Source: Diorhabda sublineata (Eukaryota; Arthropoda; Insecta; Coleoptera; Chrysomelidae). From it: a DNA stretch of 64,000 nucleotides. Below, piece by piece: positions 53,522 to 64,000 of this stretch (positions are counted from its first letter, which is position 1; every line of letters begins with the position of its first letter). Location: the NCBI RefSeq assembly GCF_026230105.1, contig NW_026614311.1:1-64000 (forward strand), read 5' to 3'. The position numbers and the translations under genes are program-made. The notes beneath the pieces are model-generated. The model did not search any database. It was given only the letters and a program-made list of their open reading frames with translations, and had not been told where the DNA came from.

Positions 53522-54106
53522 CCCATTGAAGTCGATTCTCACTTTGTGTTGATTGGAAATTTTCAAAGTCTATCTTCCTCATTTGAAGTCGAATTTCAAC
53601 ATTTCTTATATATTTGAATGAGTTTGCATCTATCTTTTTCAGATATCGTCGATTTACATTCATTAAGCCCATTGGGGTCGATTGTCACTTTGTGTTGATT
53701 GAAAATTTTCAAAGTCTATCTTCCTCATTTGAAGTCGAATTTCAACATTTCTTATATATTTGAATGAGTTTGCATCTATCTTTTCAGATATCGTCGATTT
53801 ACATTCATTAAGCCCATTGGGGTCGATTGTCACTTTGTGTTGATTGAAAATTTTCAAAGTCTATCTTCCTCATTTGAAGTCGAATTTTAACATATCTCAT
53901 ATATTTGAATGAGTTCGCATCTATCTTTTTCAAATATCGTCGATTTACATTCATTGAAGCCCACTGAGGTCGATTGTCACTTCGTGTTTATTGAAAATTT
54001 TCAAAGTCTGTCTTCCTCATTTGGTGTCGAATTTCAACATTTCTTATATATTTGAATGAGTTCGCATCTAACTTTATCAGATATCGTCGATTTACATTCA
54101 TTGAAG
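52642..54106 (+). repeat. 10-monomer HOR (about 1,466 bp), copy 1
   Basis: Monomers in order carry: GTTTATTG/GAATTTTAAC; CTTTTTCAG then CATTGAGCCC; TTAGAAATTTTC/GAGTGAG; TTTATCATAT; CTTTTTCAG then CATTGAGCCC; GAAGTCAAATTTC; TTGGAAATTTTC then CATTAAGCCC; GGGGTCG; CATATCTCAT; CTTCGTG/GTCTGTC. This copy is one base shorter because TATCTTTTCAG near 53,778 has lost a T. Its last monomer switches to TTGGTGTCG. Confidence 0.8.
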
Positions 54107-54253
54107 CCCATTGAGGTCGATTGTCACTTTGTGTTTATTGAAAATTTTCAAAGTCTATCTTCCTCATTTGAAGTCGAATTTCAACATTTCTTATATATTT
54201 GAATGAGTTTGCATCTAACTTTTTCAGATATCGTCGATTTACATTCATTGAAG

Positions 54254-54988
54254 CCCATTGAGGTCGATTGTCACTTTGTGTTTATTGAAAATTTTCAAAG
54301 TCTATCTTCCTCATTTGAAGTCGAATTTTAACATTTCTCATATATTTGAATGAGTTTGCATCTAACTTTGTCAGATATCGTCGATTTACATTTATTGAAG
54401 CCCATTGAAGTCGATTCTCACTTTGTGTTGATTGAAAATTCTCAAAGTCTATCTTCCCCATTTGAAGTCGAATTTCAACATTTCTTATATATTTAAATGA
54501 GTTCGCATCTAACTTTATCAGATATCGTCGATTTACATTCATTGAAGCCCACTGAGGTCGATTCTCACTTTGCGTTGATTGAAAATTTTCAAAGTCTATC
54601 TTCCTCATTTGGTGTCGAATTTCAACATTTCTTATATATTTGAATGAGTTCGCATCTAATTTTATCAGATATCGTCGATTTACATTCATTGAAGCCCATT
54701 GAAGTCGATTGTCACTTTGTGTTGATTGAAAATTTTCAAAGTCTATCTTCCTCATTTGAAGTCGAATTTCAATATTTCTTATATATTTGAATGAGTTCGC
54801 ATCTAACTTTGTCAGATATCGTCGATTTACATTCATTGAAGCCCATTGAAGTCGATTCTCACTTTGTGTTGATTGAAAATTTTCAAAGTCTATCTTCCTC
54901 ATTTGGTGTCGAATTTCAACATTTCTTATATATTTGAATGAGTTCGCATCTAACTTTATCAGATATCGTCGATTTACATTCATTGAAG
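54254..54988 (+). repeat. 735-bp pentamer type B, copy 4
   Basis: The pentamer order known from 45,148 recurs here, 3,964 bp before copy 5. Private changes include TACATTTATTGAAG near 54,390 (shared with copy 5) and TTTGCGTTG near 54,571. Confidence 0.8.
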
Positions 54989-55870
54989 CCCATTGAGGTC
55001 GATTGTCACTTTGTGTTTATTGAAAATTTTCAAAGTCTATCTTCCTCATTTGAAGTCGAATTTTAACATTTCTCATATATTTGAATGAGTTTGCATCTAA
55101 CTTCGTCAGATATCGTCGATTTACATTCATTGAAGCCCATTGAAGTCGATTCTCACTTTGTGTTGATTGAAAATTTTCAAAGTCTATCTTCCTCATTTGA
55201 AGTCGAATTTCAACATTTCTTATATATTTGAATGAGTTTGCATCTAACTTTTTCAGATATCGTCGATTTACATTCATTGAAGCCCATTGAAGTCGATTCT
55301 CACTTTGTGTTGATTGAAAATTCTCAAAGTCTATCTTCCCCATTTGAAGTCGAATTTCAACATTTCTTATATATTTAAATGAGTTCGCATCTAACTTTAT
55401 CAGATATCGTCGATTTACATTCATTGAAGCCCACTGAGGTCGATTCTCACTTTGTGTTGATTGAAAATTTTCAAAGTCTATCTTCCTCATTTGGTGTCGA
55501 ATTTCAACATTTCTTATATATTTGAATGAGTTCGCATCTAATTTTATCAGATATCGTCGATTTACATTCATTGAAGCCCATTGAAGTCGATTGTCACTTT
55601 GTGTTGATTGAAAATTTTCAAAGTCTATCTTCCTCATTTGAAGTCGAATTTCAATATTCCTTATATATTTGAATGAGTTCGCATCTAACTTTGTCAGATA
55701 TCGTCGATTTACATTCATTGAAGCCCATTGAAGTCGATTCTCACTTTGTGTTGATTGAAAATTTTCAAAGTCTATCTTCCTCATTTGGTGTCGAATTCCA
55801 ACATTTCTTATATATTTGAATGAGTTCGCATCTAACTTTATCAGATATCGTCGATTTACATTCATTGAAG
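54989..55870 (+). repeat. 882-bp six-monomer derivative of pentamer B
   Basis: Pentamer B order with one additional GAAGTCGAAT/CTTTTTCAG monomer inserted after the first. The first monomer has AACTTCGTCAG. It directly follows pentamer B copy 4. Confidence 0.7.
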
Positions 55871-56310
55871 CCCATTGAGGTCGATTGTCACTTTGTGTTT
55901 ATTGAAAATTTTCAAAGTCTATCTTCCTCATTTGAAGTCGAATTTTAACATTTCTCATATATTTGAATGAGTTTGCATCTAACTTCGTCAGATATCGTCG
56001 ATTTACATTCATTGAAGCCCATTGAAGTCGATTCTCACTTTGTGTTGATTGAAAATTTTCAAAGTCTATCTTCCTCATTTGAAGTCGAATTTCAACATTT
56101 CTTATATATTTGAATGAGTTTGCATCTAACTTTTTCAGATATCGTCGATTTACATTCATTGAGCCCATTGAAGTCGATTCTCACTTTGTGTTGATTAGAA
56201 ATTTTCAAAGTCTATCTTCCTCATTTGAAGTCGAATTTCAACATTTCTCATATATTTGAGTGAGTTCGCATCTGACTTTGTCAGATATCGTCGATTAACA
56301 TCCATTGAAG
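55871..56310 (+). repeat. 440-bp trimer type C, detached copy
   Basis: Same markers as the trimers at 51,322-53,521: GAATTTTAAC, CATTGAGCCC with 1-bp loss, GATTAGAAATTTTC and GAGTGAGTTCGCATCTGAC. It is followed by one TTGGTGTCG monomer (56,311-56,457). Confidence 0.8.
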
Positions 56311-56457
56311 CCCATTGAAGTCGATTGTCACTTTGTGTTTATTGAAAATTTTCAAAGTCTATCTTCCTCATTTGGTGTCGAATTTCAACATTTCTTATAT
56401 ATTTGAATGAGTTCGCATCTAACTTTATCAGATATCGTCGATTTACATTCATTGAAG

Positions 56458-57923
56458 CCCATTGAGGTCGATTGTCACTTTGTGTTTATTGAAAATTTTC
56501 AAAGTCTATCTTCCTCATTTGAAGTCGAATTTTAACATTTCTCATATATTTGAATGAGTTTGCATCTAACTTCGTCAGATATCGTCGATTTACATTCATT
56601 GAAGCCCATTGAAGTCGATTCTCACTTTGTGTTGATTGAAAATTTTCAAAGTCTATCTTCCTCATTTGAAGTCGAATTTCAACATTTCTTATATATTTGA
56701 ATGAGTTTGCATCTAACTTTTTCAGATATCGTCGATTTACATTCATTGAGCCCATTGAAGTCGATTCTCACTTTGTGTTGATTAGAAATTTTCAAAGTCT
56801 ATCTTCCTCATTTGAAGTCGAATTTCAACATTTCTCATATATTTGAGTGAGTTCGCATCTGACTTTGTCAGATATCGTCGATTAACATCCATTGAAGCCC
56901 ATTGAAGTCGATTGTCACTTTGTGTTTATTGAAAATTTTCAAAGTCTATCTTCCTCATTTGAAGTCGAATTTTAACATTTATCATATATTTGAATGAGTT
57001 TGCATCTAACTTTGTCAGATATCGTCGATTTACATTCATTGAAGCCCATTGAAGTCGATTCTCACTTTGTGTTGATTGAAAATTTTCAAAGTCTATCTTC
57101 CTCATTTGAAGTCGAATTTCAACATTTCTTATATATTTGAATGAGTTTGCATCTAACTTTTTCAGATATCGTCGATTTACATTCATTGAGCCCATTGAAG
57201 TCGATTCTCACTTTGTGTTGATTGAAAATTTTCAAAGTCTATCTTCCTCATTTGAAGTCAAATTTCAACATTTCTTATATATTTGAATGAGTTTGTATCT
57301 AACTTTGTCAGATATCGTCGATTTACATTCATTGAAGCCCATTGAAGTCGATTCTCACTTTGTGTTGATTGGAAATTTTCAAAGTCTATCTTCCTCATTT
57401 GAAGTCGAATTTCAACATTTCTTATATATTTGAATGAGTTTGCATCTATCTTTTTCAGATATCGTCGATTTACATTCATTAAGCCCATTGGGGTCGATTG
57501 TCACTTTGTGTTGATTGAAAATTTTCAAAGTCTATCTTCCTCATTTGAAGTCGAATTTCAACATTTCTTATATATTTGAATGAGTTTGCATCTATCTTTT
57601 TCAGATATCGTCGATTTACATTCATTAAGCCCATTGGGGTCGATTGTCACTTTGTGTTGATTGAAAATTTTCAAAGTCTATCTTCCTCATTTGAAGTCGA
57701 ATTTTAACATATCTCATATATTTGAATGAGTTCGCATCTATCTTTTCCAAATATCGTCGATTTACATTCATTGAAGCCCACTGAGGTCGATTGTCACTTC
57801 GTGTTTATTGAAAATTTTCAAAGTCTGTCTTCCTCATTTGGTGTCGAATTTCAACATTTCTTATATATTTGAATGAGTTCGCATCTAACTTTATCAGATA
57901 TCGTCGATTTACATTCATTGAAG
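56458..57923 (+). repeat. 10-monomer HOR, copy 2 (1,466 bp)
   Basis: Full monomer order as in copy 1, with four 1-bp losses (10x147-4). The final monomer is CTTCGTG/GTCTGTC followed by TTGGTGTCG, a hybrid also seen at the end of copy 1 but not in later copies. TCTTTTCCAAATATC near 57,741 is private. Confidence 0.85.
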
Positions 57924-58217
57924 CCCATTGAGGTCGATTGTCACTTTGTGTTTATTGAAAATTTTCAAAGTCTATCTTCCTCATTTGAAGTCGAATTTTA
58001 ACATTTCTCATATATTTGAATGAGTTTGCATCTAACTTCGTCAGATATCGTCGATTTACATTCATTGAAGCCCATTGAAGTCGATTCTCACTTTGTGTTG
58101 ATTGGAAATTTTCAAAGTCTATCTTCCTCATTTGAAGTCGAATTTCAACATTTCTTATATATTTGAATGAGTTTGCATCTAACTTTTTCAGATATCGTCG
58201 ATTTACATTCATTGAAG

Positions 58218-58952
58218 CCCATTGAGGTCGATTGTCACTTTGTGTTTATTGAAAATTTTCAAAGTCTATCTTCCTCATTTGAAGTCGAATTTTAACATTT
58301 CTCATATATTTGAATGAGTTTGCATCTAACTTTGTCAGATATCGTCGATTTACATTTATTGAAGCCCATTGAAGTCGATTCTCACTTTGTGTTGATTGAA
58401 AATTCTCAAAGTCTATCTTCCCCATTTGAAGTCGAATTTCAACATTTCTTATATATTTAAATGAGTTCGCATCTAACTTTATCAGATATCGTCGATTTAC
58501 ATTCATTGAAGCCCACTGAGGTCGATTCTCACTTTGTGTTGATTGAAAATTTTCAAAGTCTATCTTCCTCATTTGGTGTCGAGTTTCAACATTTCTTATA
58601 TATTTGAATGAGTTCGCATCTAATTTTATCAGATATCGTCGATTTACATTCATTGAAGCCCATTGAAGTCGATTGTCACTTTGTGTTGATTGAAAATTTT
58701 CAAAGTCTATCTTCCTCATTTGAAGTCGAATTTCAATATTTCTTATATATTTGAATGAGTTCGCATCTAACTTTGTCAGATATCGTCGATTTACATTCAT
58801 TGAAGCCCATTGAAGTCGATTCTCACTTTGTGTTGATTGAAAATTTTCAAAGTCTATCTTCCTCATTTGGTGTCGAATTTCAACATTTCTTATATATTTG
58901 AATGAGTTCGCATCTAACTTTATCAGATATCGTCGATTTACATTCATTGAAG
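58218..58952 (+). repeat. 735-bp pentamer type B, copy 5
   Basis: Same order as copy 4, sharing TACATTTATTGAAG (near 58,354). A private GTGTCGAGTTTC lies near 58,578. It is preceded by a 294-bp dimer at 57,924-58,217. Confidence 0.8.
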
Positions 58953-60419
58953 CCCATTGAGGTCGATTGTCACTTTGTGTTTATTGAAAATTTTCAAAGT
59001 CTATCTTCCTCATTTGAAGTCGAATTTTAACATTTCTCATATATTTGAATGAGTTTGCATCTAACTTCGTCAGATATCGTCGATTTACATTCATTGAAGC
59101 CCATTGAAGTCGATTCTCACTTTGTGTTGATTGAAAATTTTCAAAGTCTATCTTCCTCATTTGAAGTCGAATTTCAACATTTCTTATATATTTGAATGAG
59201 TTTGCATCTAACTTTTTCAGATATCGTCGATTTACATTCATTGAAGCCCATTGAAGTCGATTCTCACTTTGTGTTGATTAGAAATTTTCAAAGTCTATCT
59301 TCCTCATTTGAAGTCGAATTTCAACATTTCTCATATATTTGAGTGAGTTCGCATCTGACTTTGTCAGATATCGTCGATTAACATCCATTGAAGCCCATTG
59401 AAGTCGATTGTCACTTTGTGTTTATTGAAAATTTTCAAAGTCTATCTTCCTCATTTGAAGTCGAATTTTAACATTTATCATATATTTGAATGAGTTTGCA
59501 TCTAACTTTGTCAGATATCGTCGATTTACATTCATTGAAGCCCATTGAAGTCGATTCTCACTTTGTGTTGATTGAAAATTTTCAAAGTCTATCTTCCTCA
59601 TTTGAAGTCGAATTTCAACATTTCTTATATATTTGAATGAGTTTGCATCTAACTTTTTCAGATATCGTCGATTTACATTCATTGAGCCCATTGAAGTCGA
59701 TTCTCACTTTGTGTTGATTGAAAATTTTCAAAGTCTATCTTCCTCATTTGAAGTCAAATTTCAACATTTCTTATATATTTGAATGAGTTTGTATCTAACT
59801 TTGTCAGATATCGTCGATTTACATTCATTGAAGCCCATTGAAGTCGATTCTCACTTTGTGTTGATTGGAAATTTTCAAAGTCTATCTTCCTCATTTGAAG
59901 TCGAATTTCAACATTTCTTATATATTTGAATGAGTTTGCATCTATCTTTTTCAGATATCGTCGATTTACATTCATTAAGCCCATTGGGGTCGATTGTCAC
60001 TTTGTGTTGATTGAAAATTTTCAAAGTCTATCTTCCTCATTTGAAGTCGAATTTCAACATTTCTTATATATTTGAATGAGTTTGCATCTATCTTTTTCAG
60101 ATATCGTCGATTTACATTCATTAAGCCCATTGGGGTCGATTGTCACTTTGTGTTGATTGAAAATTTTCAAAGTCTATCTTCCTCATTTGAAGTCGAATTT
60201 TAACATATCTCATATATTTGAATGAGTTCGCATCTATCTTTTTCAAATATCATCGATTTACATTCATTGAAGCCCACTGAGGTCGATTGTCACTTCGTGT
60301 TTATTGAAAATTTTCAAAGTCTGTCTTCCTCATTTGAAGTCGAATTTCAACATTTCTCATATATTTGAGTGAGTTCGCATCTGACTTTGTCAGATATCGT
60401 CGATTAACATCCATTGAAG
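58953..60419 (+). repeat. 10-monomer HOR, copy 3 (1,467 bp)
   Basis: Order as in copy 2. The boundary after the second monomer is intact (CATTGAAGCCC), so one deletion fewer is present. AAATATCATCGATT near 60,245 is private. Confidence 0.85.
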
Positions 60420-62032
60420 CCCATTGAAGTCGATTGTCACTTTGTGTTTATTGAAAATTTTCAAAGTCTATCTTCCTCATTTGAAGTCGAATTTTAACAT
60501 TTCTCATATATTTGAATGAGTTTGCATCTAACTTTGTCAGATATCGTCGATTTACATTCATTGAAGCCCATTGAAGTCGATTCTCACTTTGTGTTGATTG
60601 AAAATTTTCAAAGTCTATCTTCCTCATTTGAAGTCGAATTTCAACATTTCTTATATATTTGAATGAGTTTGCATCTAACTTTTTCAGATATCGTCGATTT
60701 ACATTCATTGAGCCCATTGAAGTCGATTCTCACTTTGTGTTGATTAGAAATTTTCAAAGTCTATCTTCCTCATTTGAAGTCGAATTTCAACATTTCTCAT
60801 ATATTTGAGTGAGTTCGCATCTGACTTTGTCAGATATCGTCGATTAACATCCATTGAAGCCCATTGAAGTCGATTGTCACTTTGTGTTTATTGAAAATTT
60901 TCAAAGTCTATCTTCCTCATTTGAAGTCGAATTTTAACATTTATCATATATTTGAATGAGTTTGCATCTAACTTTGTCAGATATCGTCGATTTACATTCA
61001 TTGAAGCCCATTGAAGTCGATTCTCACTTTGTGTTGATTGAAAATTTTCAAAGTCTATCTTCCTCATTTGAAGTCGAATTTCAACATTTCTTATATATTT
61101 GAGTGAGTTCGCATCTGACTTTGTCAGATATCGTCGATTAACATCCATTGAAGCCCATTGAAGTCGATTGTCACTTTGTGTTTATTGAAAATTTTCAAAG
61201 TCTATCTTCCTCATTTGAAGTCGAATTTTAACATTTATCATATATTTGAATGAGTTTGCATCTAACTTTTTCAGATATCGTCGATTTACATTCATTGAGC
61301 CCATTGAAGTCGATTCTCACTTTGTGTTGATTGAAAATTTTCAAAGTCTATCTTCCTCATTTGAAGTCAAATTTCAACATTTCTTATATATTTGAATGAG
61401 TTTGTATCTAACTTTGTCAGATATCGTCGATTTACATTCGTTGAAGCCCATTGAAGTCGATTCTCACTTTGTGTTGATTGGAAATTTTCAAAGTCTATCT
61501 TCCTCATTTGAAGTCGAATTTCAACATTTCTTATATATTTGAATGAGTTTGCATCTATCTTTTTCAGATATCGTCGATTTACATTCATTAAGCCCATTGG
61601 GGTCGATTGTCACTTTGTGTTGATTGAAAATTTTCAAAGTCTATCTTCCTCATTTGAAGTCGAATTTCAACATTTCTTATATATTTGAATGAGTTTGCAT
61701 CTATCTTTTTCAGATATCGTCGATTTACATTCATTAAGCCCATTGGGGTCGATTGTCACTTTGTGTTGATTGAAAATTTTCAAAGTCTATCTTCCTCATT
61801 TGAAGTCGAATTTTAACATATCTCATATATTTGAATGAGTTCGCATCTATCTTTTTCAAATATCGTCGATTTACATTCATTGAAGCCCACTGAGGTCGAT
61901 TGTCACTTCGTGTTTATTGAAAATTTTCAAAGTCTGTCTTCCTCATTTGAAGTCGAATTTCAACATTTCTCATATATTTGAGTGAGTTCGCATCTGACTT
62001 TGTCAGATATCGTCGATTAACATCCATTGAAG
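60420..62032 (+). repeat. 10-monomer HOR, copy 4, expanded to 11 monomers (1,613 bp)
   Basis: The length is copy 5 plus exactly 147 bp. The extra material lies at about 61,000-61,300: two monomers that each look like the left half of one HOR member joined to the right half of another. The other nine members keep their order. Confidence 0.85.
61096..61275 (+). repeat. Hybrid monomers marking an unequal exchange
   Basis: Near 61,096 a CTTATATATTT left part is joined to GAGTGAGTTCGCATCTGAC, a combination of HOR members 5 and 3. About one monomer later, near 61,240-61,275, a GAATTTTAACATTTATCAT left part is joined to CTAACTTTTTCAG, members 4 and 5. Together they account for the single extra monomer in copy 4. 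Confidence 0.75.
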
Positions 62033-63498
62033 CCCATTGAAGTCGATTGTCACTTTGTGTTTATTGAAAATTTTCAAAGTCTAAATTCCTCATTTGAAGT
62101 CGAATTTTAACATTTCTCATATATTTGAATGAGTTTGCATCTAACTTTGTCAGATATCGTCGATTTACATTCATTGAAGCCCATTGATGTCGATTCTCAC
62201 TTTGTGTTGATTGAAAATTTTCAAAGTCTATCTTCCTCATTTGAAGTCGAATTTCAACATTTCTTATATATTTGAATGAGTTTGCATCTAACTTTTTCAG
62301 ATATCGTCGATTTACATTCATTGAGCCCATTGAAGTCGATTCTCACTTTGTGTTGATTAGAAATTTTCAAAGTCTATCTTCCTCATTTGAAGTCGAATTT
62401 CAACATTTCTCATATATTTGAGTGAGTTCGCATCTGACTTTGTCAGATATCGTCGATTAACATCCATTGAAGCCCATTGAAGTCGATTGTCACTTTGTGT
62501 TTATTGAAAATTTTCAAAGTCTATCTTCCTCATTTGAAGTCGAATTTTAACATTTATCATATATTTGAATGAGTTTGCATCTAACTTTGTCAGATATCGT
62601 CGATTTACATTCATTGAAGCCCATTGAAGTCTATTCTCACTTTGTGTTGATTGAAAATTTTCAAAGTCTATCTTCCTCATTTGAAGTCGAATTTCAACAT
62701 TTCTTATATATTTGAATGAGTTTGCATCTAACTTTTTCAGATATCGTCGATTTACATTCATTGAGCCCATTGAAGTCGATTCTCACTTTGTGTTGATTGA
62801 AAATTTTCAAAGTCTATCTTCCTCATTTGAAGTCAAATTTCAACATTTCTTATATATTTGAATGAGTTTGTATCTAACTTTGTCAGATATCGTCGATTTA
62901 CATTCATTGAAGCCCATTGAAGTCGATTCTCACTTTGTGTTGATTGGAAATTTTCAAAGTCTATCTTCCTCATTTGAAGTCGAATTTCAACATTTCTTAT
63001 ATATTTGAATGAGTTTGCATCTATCTTTTTCAGATATCGTCGATTTACATTCATTAAGCCCATTGGGGTCGATTGTCACTTTGTGTTGATTGAAAATTTT
63101 CAAAGTCTATCTTCCTCATTTGAAGTCGAATTTCAACATTTCTTATATATTTGAATGAGTTTGCATCTATCTTTTTCAGATATCGTCGATTTACATTCAT
63201 TAAGCCCATTGGGATCGATTGTCACTTTGTGTTGATTGAAAATTTTCAAAGTCTATCTTCCTCATTTGAAGTCGAATTTTAACATATCTCATATATTTGA
63301 ATGAGTTCGCATCTATCTTTTTCAAATATCGTCGATTTACATTCATTGAAGCCCACTGAGGTCGATTGTCACTTCGTGTTTATTGAAAATTTTCAAAGTC
63401 TGTCTTCCTCATTTGAAGTCGAATTTCAACATTTCTCATATATTTGAGTGAGTTCGCATCTGACTTTGTCAGATATCGTCGATTAACATCCATTGAAG
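62033..63498 (+). repeat. 10-monomer HOR, copy 5 (1,466 bp)
   Basis: All ten members are present in order, with 1-bp losses after members 2, 5, 7 and 8. Private changes include TCTAAATTCCTC near 62,082, ATTGATGTCG near 62,186 and GGGATCG near 63,211. Confidence 0.85.
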
Positions 63499-64000
63499 CC
63501 CATTGAAGTCGATTGTCACTTTGTGTTTATTGAAAATTTTCAAAGTCTATCTTCCTCATTTGAGGTCGAATTTTAACATTTCTCATATATTTGAATGAGT
63601 TTGCATCTAACTTTGTCAGATATCGTCTATTTACATTCATTGAAGCCCATTGAAGTCGATTCTCACTTTGTGTTGATTGAAAATTTTCAAAGTCTATCTT
63701 CCTCATTTGAAGTCGAATTTCAACATTTCTTATATATTTGAATGAGTTTGCATCTAACTTTTTCAGATATCGTCGATTTACATTCATTGAGCCCATTGAA
63801 GTCGATTCTCACTTTGTGTTGATTAGAAATTTTCAAAGTCTATCTTCCTCATTTGAAGTCGAATTTCAACATTTCTCATATATTTGAATGAGTTTGCATC
63901 TAACTTTGTCAGATATCGTCGATTTACATTCATTGAAGCCCATTGAAGTCGATTCTCACTTTGTGTTGATTGAAAATTTTCAAAGTCTATCTTCCTCATT
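63499..64000 (+). repeat. 10-monomer HOR, copy 6, cut by the window edge
   Basis: Members 1 and 2 match earlier copies. Member 3 starts with GATTAGAAATTTTC but ends with the consensus GAATGAGTTTGCATC instead of GAGTGAG, so the copy diverges before the window ends. Private GAGGTCGAAT (near 63,563) and CGTCTATTTAC (near 63,626) are present. Confidence 0.8.

Larger units (their letters stand above)
1..64000 (+). repeat. 147-bp satellite DNA array spanning the whole window
   Basis: Every line of the window is a variant of one 147-bp unit in the same orientation. With phase set on the triplet CCC of CCCATTGAAG, units begin at 1, 148, 295 and so on; the last begins at 63,939. Counting the recurrent 1-bp and 2-bp deletions (roughly 150 bases lost in total) gives 436 complete units. 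Copies differ from the reference unit at a handful of positions, and the same variants recur, so the array is homogenised in families. No non-satellite segment, inversion or mobile element was seen. Long single-family arrays of this kind are known from eukaryotic centromeric and pericentromeric heterochromatin. That location is inferred here, not shown. Confidence 0.98.

Noticed and set aside
1..64000. CRISPR array
   Set aside because: Repeats are 147 bp, directly adjacent and variable throughout. There are no short conserved repeats separated by unique spacers and no cas genes.
1..64000. Telomeric, rDNA, tRNA or histone tandem arrays
   Set aside because: No short telomere-type repeat, no rRNA or tRNA conserved motif and no recognisable protein in any frame.

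Overview
The whole window is one uninterrupted, head-to-tail satellite DNA array. The repeat unit is 147 bp. By indel bookkeeping there are about 436 complete monomers from base 1 to about 63,938 (mean about 146.6 bp), plus 62 bp of a further one. All monomers read in the same direction. I found no unique sequence, transposable element, inversion, rRNA, tRNA or credible protein-coding gene. The consensus monomer is about 32% G+C (26 C and 21 G in the reference copy at 148-294). A pure satellite array of this size with nested higher-order repeats (HORs) is typical of eukaryotic centromeric or pericentromeric heterochromatin. The exact 147-bp length equals the DNA wrapped by one nucleosome core, which makes a centromere role attractive but unproven. 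I cannot name the species; an invertebrate or plant nuclear genome both fit.

Layout. (1) 1-3,966: near-consensus monomers, mostly full length, with little HOR structure. (2) 3,967-26,500, 'domain 1': HORs of 6, 7, 13, 14 and 15 monomers built around two recurring deletions (a 1-bp loss at the monomer boundary and a 2-bp loss in the central palindrome) and private markers such as TCTTGCTC, GAATTC, GACGTC and CGTGGATTT. (3) 26,500-44,706, 'domain 2': new monomer variants appear (TTCCCCATTT, CTTCGTG, CATATCTCAT, TAAGCCCATTGGGG). They are arranged in 1.9-3.5 kb blocks, including an almost perfect 1,908-bp tandem duplication at 38,095-41,910. Patches of domain 1 variants persist to about 32.4 kb and near 42.8 kb. 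(4) 44,707-51,321: 45 monomers with no net indel, organised as 441-bp trimers and 735-bp pentamers. (5) 51,322-53,521: five 440-bp trimers. (6) 52,642-64,000: a 10-monomer HOR of about 1,466 bp repeated five times plus a partial copy. One copy is expanded to 11 monomers by a visible unequal exchange.

The sequence therefore records array evolution rather than genes working together: local tandem duplications of every size from 1 to about 20 monomers, monomer hybrids at exchange points, and a change of HOR family along the window. Long open frames on the minus strand exist only because 147 is divisible by three and the consensus happens to be open. They are not annotated as genes.
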